Source of the DNA: Bacilli bacterium
GTDB taxonomy: Bacteria; Bacillota_I; Bacilli_A; RF39; UBA660
Direction of reading: 5' to 3'
Assembly (NCBI GenBank): GCA_900768345.1
Contig: CAAGCO010000018.1
Span: 59,901-123,900 of the forward strand
Length of the DNA stretch: 64,000 nucleotides
In this document: one piece after another, positions 60,923 through 64,000 of the stretch
How the letters are laid out: the number at the start of each line of letters is the position of its first letter
Position numbering within the stretch: position 1 is the stretch's first letter
Notes under the pieces: model-generated
The model's database searches: none
The model's input: the letters and a program-made list of their open reading frames with translations, nothing else
Told to the model about the DNA's origin: nothing
Made by a program: the position numbers and the translations under genes

Positions 60923-61531
60923 GTGGCAAAAAATGTTGTAAAGAAAATTAAATTACAAATTCCAGCAGGTAAAGCTACACCAGCTCCACCAATCGGTACT
61001 GGACTTGGACCTACAGGAATTAATCTACAAGAATTCTGTACTAAGTACAATGAAGCAACAAGAGAAAAAATGGGAGATATCATACCAGTTGAAGTTTCTA
61101 TTTATGATGATAGAACATTTGACTTCGTATTAAAAACTCCACCAACTGCATCATTAATTAAGAAAGCAGCTGGAATTGAAAAAGGTAGTACAAAAGGTGC
61201 TAATAACATTGTTGCAACTATTTCTAAAGAAGATATCGTTAAAATAGCTGAAATTAAAATGCCAGATTTAAATGCATATGATCAAGCTGCTGCTATTAAT
61301 ACAGTTGCTGGTACTGCAAGAAATATGGGTGTTGCAATTAAAGGACTTAATGATTCAGAACTAGCTGAACATGCTAAAGAAGCTGCTGAAGCTGAAGCTC
61401 AAGCTGCTAAATTAGAAGAAGCTCTAGAAGAAATGGAAGAAAGCGCTAAAGCTATGGCTGAAGGTGCTAGTGTTGAAGTAGAATCAACAGAACAATCTAA
61501 AGAAGACGAAGAAAAAGCAAGCGAAGAATAA
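60923..61531 (+). CDS. rplK: Ribosomal protein L11 with a long C-terminal extension
   Basis: L11 builds the GTPase-associated stalk base of the 50S subunit. The first about 140 residues are canonical: KKIKLQIPAGKATPAPPIG, GPTGINLQEFC, FDFVLKTPPTASLIKKAA and AGTARNMGV. The 202-residue protein then continues with about 60 residues of Ala/Glu-rich, coiled-coil-like and very acidic text, while typical L11 ends near 141. GTG 60923 follows AGGAGGTG; the upstream ATA/TTT codons are not starts. rplA follows. Confidence 0.95.
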   Translation: MAKNVVKKIKLQIPAGKATPAPPIGTGLGPTGINLQEFCTKYNEATREKMGDIIPVEVSIYDDRTFDFVLKTPPTASLIKKAAGIEKGSTKGANNIVATISKEDIVKIAEIKMPDLNAYDQAAAINTVAGTARNMGVAIKGLNDSELAEHAKEAAEAEAQAAKLEEALEEMEESAKAMAEGASVEVESTEQSKEDEEKASEE

Positions 61532-61594
61532 TTAAAAAAATATTATTCGTGAGAAATATAGATAATCCAATTACCACATAAGGAGGTTAAGTTT

Positions 61595-62284
61595 ATGAAA
61601 AAACATAGTAAAATGTATGTGGAAGCATTAGGTAACGTTGAAAAAAATAAAAGCTATGATGTTACTGAAGCGATAAAAGTACTAAAAAGTCTTAAACCTA
61701 GAAAATTTGATGAATCAGTAGATTTAGTATTAAAATTAAACATTGATGCTAAGAAAACTGATCAAAATATTAGAGGAAGTTTTGTTCTTCCAAACGGAAC
61801 TGGAAAGACTAAAAGAGTTTTAGTTGTTACTAAGACTAAAGCTGCTGAAGCTGGCGAAGCTGATTATTGTGGAGCTGAAGATATGATCGAAAAAATCGAA
61901 AAAGAAAATTGGTTCGATTTCGATACAATCGTAGCTACTCCAGAAATGATGCCATTATTAGGTAAACTTGGTAAAGTTTTAGGTCCTAAAGGATTAATGC
62001 CAAACCCAAAACTTGGAACAGTTACTACTAATGTTAAAGATGCTATCAGCAACATTAAAAAAGGTATGGTTGAATATAAGAATGATTCTTATGGAAACGT
62101 TCATATGTCAATCGGAAAACTATCATTTAGCGAAGAAAAAATTGAAGAAAATTTAAGAGCTATCGTTAATGAAATAGTTAAAAATAAACCTACAGCTGTT
62201 AAAGGTACTTTTGTTAAAAACATTAGTGTTTCAACAACTATGAGTCCTGGACTAAAAGTTGATAAAGCTTCTCTAGGATTATAA
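61595..62284 (+). CDS. rplA: Ribosomal protein L1
   Basis: The 229-residue L1 has the domain I start (KKHSKMYVEALGNVEKNKSY), domain II with VVTKTKAAEAGEADYCGAED, the linker PLLGKLGKVLGPKGLMPNPK and the KKGMVEYKNDSYGNVHMSIG return. It binds the mobile L1 stalk of 23S rRNA and usually represses its own operon by binding the mRNA. AGGAGG precedes ATG 61595. Confidence 0.97.
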   Translation: MKKHSKMYVEALGNVEKNKSYDVTEAIKVLKSLKPRKFDESVDLVLKLNIDAKKTDQNIRGSFVLPNGTGKTKRVLVVTKTKAAEAGEADYCGAEDMIEKIEKENWFDFDTIVATPEMMPLLGKLGKVLGPKGLMPNPKLGTVTTNVKDAISNIKKGMVEYKNDSYGNVHMSIGKLSFSEEKIEENLRAIVNEIVKNKPTAVKGTFVKNISVSTTMSPGLKVDKASLGL

Positions 62285-62290
62285 TAAATT

Positions 62291-62314
62291 AAGTAGTAGA
62301 AATACTACTTTTTA
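62291..62314 (+). terminator. Terminator of rplK-rplA
   Basis: Perfect stem AAGTAGTA/TACTACTT with a GAAA tetraloop, then Ts. Confidence 0.9.
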
Positions 62315-62320
62315 TTATAT

Positions 62321-62357
62321 AAAAAAACCACTATTTGATTTTTTCATCTAGTGGTTT
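62321..62357 (-). terminator. Terminator of the DUF378 gene
   Basis: AAACCACTA/TAGTGGTTT (62325-62333 with 62349-62357) with Ts on the minus strand. It uses the last codons and stop of the gene. Confidence 0.85.
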
Positions 62358-62537
62358 TAATAATATACCAGTTGATATAAGTCCACATATACCAACGATG
62401 GCATATACAAGATTTGTTAACATAGAGTCTACTCCAAACAGAAGAGATATTAAGTTAACATTGAATATTCCGACCATACCCCAGTTAATAGCACCTATTA
62501 TAGTAAATGTAAGTGCAACTTTATAAAGCGTATTCAT
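62331..62537 (-). CDS. DUF378 family membrane protein
   Basis: The 68-residue protein has two membrane helices (about 6-28 and 39-60) with the family text GAINWGMVGIF near residue 15-25 and VYAIVGICGL near 44-53. Function unknown. AGGAGGAAAG precedes the ATG. It is convergent with rplA. Confidence 0.9.
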   Translation of the reverse strand: MNTLYKVALTFTIIGAINWGMVGIFNVNLISLLFGVDSMLTNLVYAIVGICGLISTGILLKPLDEKIK

Positions 62538-62634
62538 CTTTCCTCCTTACACACTATTATTATTAACAAATAATAATTTTCTATTCATATAAAATACAAA
62601 CAAAAATATAATTTAGTGTGAAGGGGGAATTTAT

Positions 62635-63615
62635 ATAAAAAAAGTAATATTGTTACTAGTATCATGCTTGTTTTTAGCAGGTTGTAATAAAATGGATTCT
62701 AAAAAAGCTATAAATGAATATAAAAAACTTTTAGATGATAATACAAAATATTCACTAACAGGTCAAATGGATATTGTAAGTAATGAAGAATTATATCATT
62801 ATGATGTAAAAGTTGACTATATGGAGGGAGACTACTATAAAGCATCACTAGTTAACAAAGATAATGAACATGAACAAATAATATTAAAAAATAAAAGTGG
62901 AGTGTATGTAGTAACACCAGCACTTAATAAAAGCTTCAAATTTCAAAGTGAATGGCCATACAATAGTAGTCAAGCATATATCTTATCATCACTTCTAAAA
63001 GACTTAGAAAATGACTCTAACGTGATTTTAGAAGAAAAAGAAGATAAATATATCTTATCATCATCAGTTAACTATCCGAATAACGATTCATTAATTAGTC
63101 AAAAAATAGTTTTTAACAAAGAAATGTCTCCAGAAGAAGTAAATGTATTTAATAAAGATGGAGTAGCAAACATTACATTTAAAATATCTAAAATAGATTT
63201 TAAACCAGATTTCAAAGAAGAACATTTTGATGTAGAAAGTAATGCATCAGAAGAATGTTGTAAAGATGTAAGCAAAATTGATGAAATAGTTTATCCAATG
63301 TATTTACCAACCGGAACAAAATTCAAAAGCGAAGAAACGGTAAAATCTAAAGATTCTGAAAGAGTAATATTAACATTCACAGGAGATAAATCATTTATAT
63401 TAATAGAAGAAGCTAGTAAAGCACCAAAAGATTTTGAAGTAACAAGTGTATCAGGAGAATTAGTATTCTATGAAAATGTACTCGGAACATTATCAGATTC
63501 ATCATTAAATTGGACAATGAATGGAAAAGACTATTATATAATAGGCGATAATCTATCAAATGAAGAACTTCTAAAAGTTGCATCTTCTACCTCTGTAGTA
63601 TCTTTAACAAAATAA
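62635..63615 (+). CDS. YdcC/LolA-like lipoprotein (sporulation/germination family) with probable AUA start codon
   Basis: The mature protein reads GVYVVTPALNKSFKFQSEWP followed by YNSSQAYILSSLLKDL, close to the YdcC/GerS-type LolA-like lipoproteins of spore formers. A signal peptide with lipobox LAGC is present. The ribosome site AAGGGGG (62621-62627) is seven bases before ATA 62635, which reads (M)KKVILLLVSCLFLAGC. The next possible start, TTG 62650, lies 22 bases away and would cut off the basic start of the signal. No in-frame ATG exists before the lipobox. I therefore choose AUA 62635 (326 residues). Confidence 0.75.
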   Translation: MKKVILLLVSCLFLAGCNKMDSKKAINEYKKLLDDNTKYSLTGQMDIVSNEELYHYDVKVDYMEGDYYKASLVNKDNEHEQIILKNKSGVYVVTPALNKSFKFQSEWPYNSSQAYILSSLLKDLENDSNVILEEKEDKYILSSSVNYPNNDSLISQKIVFNKEMSPEEVNVFNKDGVANITFKISKIDFKPDFKEEHFDVESNASEECCKDVSKIDEIVYPMYLPTGTKFKSEETVKSKDSERVILTFTGDKSFILIEEASKAPKDFEVTSVSGELVFYENVLGTLSDSSLNWTMNGKDYYIIGDNLSNEELLKVASSTSVVSLTK

Positions 63616-63637
63616 AGTATCAACTTGATACTTTTTT
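63614..63637 (+). terminator. Terminator of the YdcC-like gene
   Basis: AAAGTATC/GATACTTT (63614-63621 with 63627-63634) followed by Ts. Confidence 0.85.
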
Positions 63638-63691
63638 ATTTGATTTAAAATAATATAAATGCTATACTTATTTAAGAATAGGAGAATAGAT

Positions 63692-64000
63692 ATGAAAGAT
63701 AAAAAAGGTTTTACATTAGTTGAGTTATTAGCGGTAATAGCAATTTTAGCTATACTAGTAATAATAGCTTTACCTAATGTAATAAATATGTATAATAACG
63801 CAAAGAAGCAAGTTTTCTTAACAGAAGCACAAACGGTCGCATCAACATCAGAAAAAAAGTTTTTAACAGGAAGTATAACTGAAGGGTCAAAAGAAACAGT
63901 TTATTGTAAAAGTAAAACTGATGAAAAAAATCCATTAGAAATGACTGGAGAAAAGAAATATTATTATGTACAACTTGCAAGTGATGGAACAACAAATAAA
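63692..64000 (+). CDS. Type IV prepilin/pseudopilin, cut by the right edge
   Basis: From ATG 63692 (after AGGAGAATAGAT) the frame runs open to the window end (103 codons). It begins MKDKKGFTLVELLAVIAILA, with the prepilin peptidase cleavage site G/F, Glu5, and a hydrophobic helix (IIALPNVINMYNNAK follows). This is the class of Gram-positive type IV pilins/Com pseudopilins. It is the intact paralogue of the relic at 2199. Downstream the globular domain carries one Cys and KSK-rich text; the C-terminus is not in the window. Confidence 0.88.
   Translation, partial: MKDKKGFTLVELLAVIAILAILVIIALPNVINMYNNAKKQVFLTEAQTVASTSEKKFLTGSITEGSKETVYCKSKTDEKNPLEMTGEKKYYYVQLASDGTTNK

Overview
The window is a very A+T-rich, densely packed bacterial chromosome segment. 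It reads as a low-GC Gram-positive (Bacillota) of the Bacilli/Erysipelotrichia/RF39-like gut-anaerobe type; the exact lineage is inference. Supporting evidence: Bacillus-type genes (YunB, YutD, SpoVIF, YdcC, RNase Y, SecG, FemAB, NrtR), single-chain pyruvate:ferredoxin oxidoreductase and rubrerythrin (anaerobic lifestyle), peptidoglycan genes (uppP, two S11 carboxypeptidases, femAB), tRNAs with encoded CCA, and GGTGAT/GGAGG ribosome sites. TGA is used as a stop (for example 15197-15199 and 31642-31644), so the code is standard and not Mycoplasma-like.

Layout. 1-2970: a cut-off methyltransferase-like gene, secreted and membrane proteins, and a frameshifted prepilin relic. 3022-6435: PFOR. 6420-6566 (minus): a probable small RNA with its own promoter and terminator. 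6616-8689: a divergent pair, a small ADP-ribosyltransferase-like protein and a protein with two HEPN R-x4-H motifs. 8764-12112: recG, yebC and two small genes. 12327-23577: a compact type IV secretion locus (VirB6-like, PrgI, TraD-like, VirB4, a peptidoglycan enzyme combining SpoIID and M15/VanY domains, a VirB8-like protein, VirD4) with no relaxase, integrase or replication gene nearby. 23619-28692: rhodanese, TVP38, rmuC, a radical SAM protein, uppP, small proteins and a lipoprotein. 28835-34337: an NAD salvage operon (pncA, pncB, nadE, nadD, pncC, nrtR, nadK) behind a promoter with two near-identical palindromic operators. 34368-41262: carboxypeptidase, pseudouridine synthase, ferredoxin, YunB, YutD, hypothetical proteins and an S1-domain protein. 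41345-42463: twelve tRNA genes in one array. 42496-46516: a MvaI/BcnI-like nuclease without a visible methylase, a DHH phosphoesterase, a PH-like protein and a second carboxypeptidase. 46619-50743: RNase Y, an SDR, a thioredoxin plus CcdA-type pair, SpoVIF. 50812-51134: a decayed surface-protein gene. 51165-59100: femAB, enolase, secG, RNase R with an unusual insert, smpB, secE-nusG, a chagasin-like lipoprotein and rubrerythrin. 59173-64000: a zinc dehydrogenase, a DUF6512-like membrane protein, rplK-rplA, a DUF378 protein, a YdcC/LolA-like lipoprotein, and the start of an intact prepilin gene cut by the right edge.

Points that stand out: the relaxase-less secretion locus with its SpoIID-M15 enzyme; two genes whose ribosome sites point to AUA start codons (39984 and 62635); a LysM-like insert inside the RNase R catalytic region; the HEPN/ART-like divergent pair; the candidate small RNA; the doubled NrtR-type operator; an orphan restriction-type nuclease beside the tRNA array; and sporulation-family genes scattered in ordinary operons.
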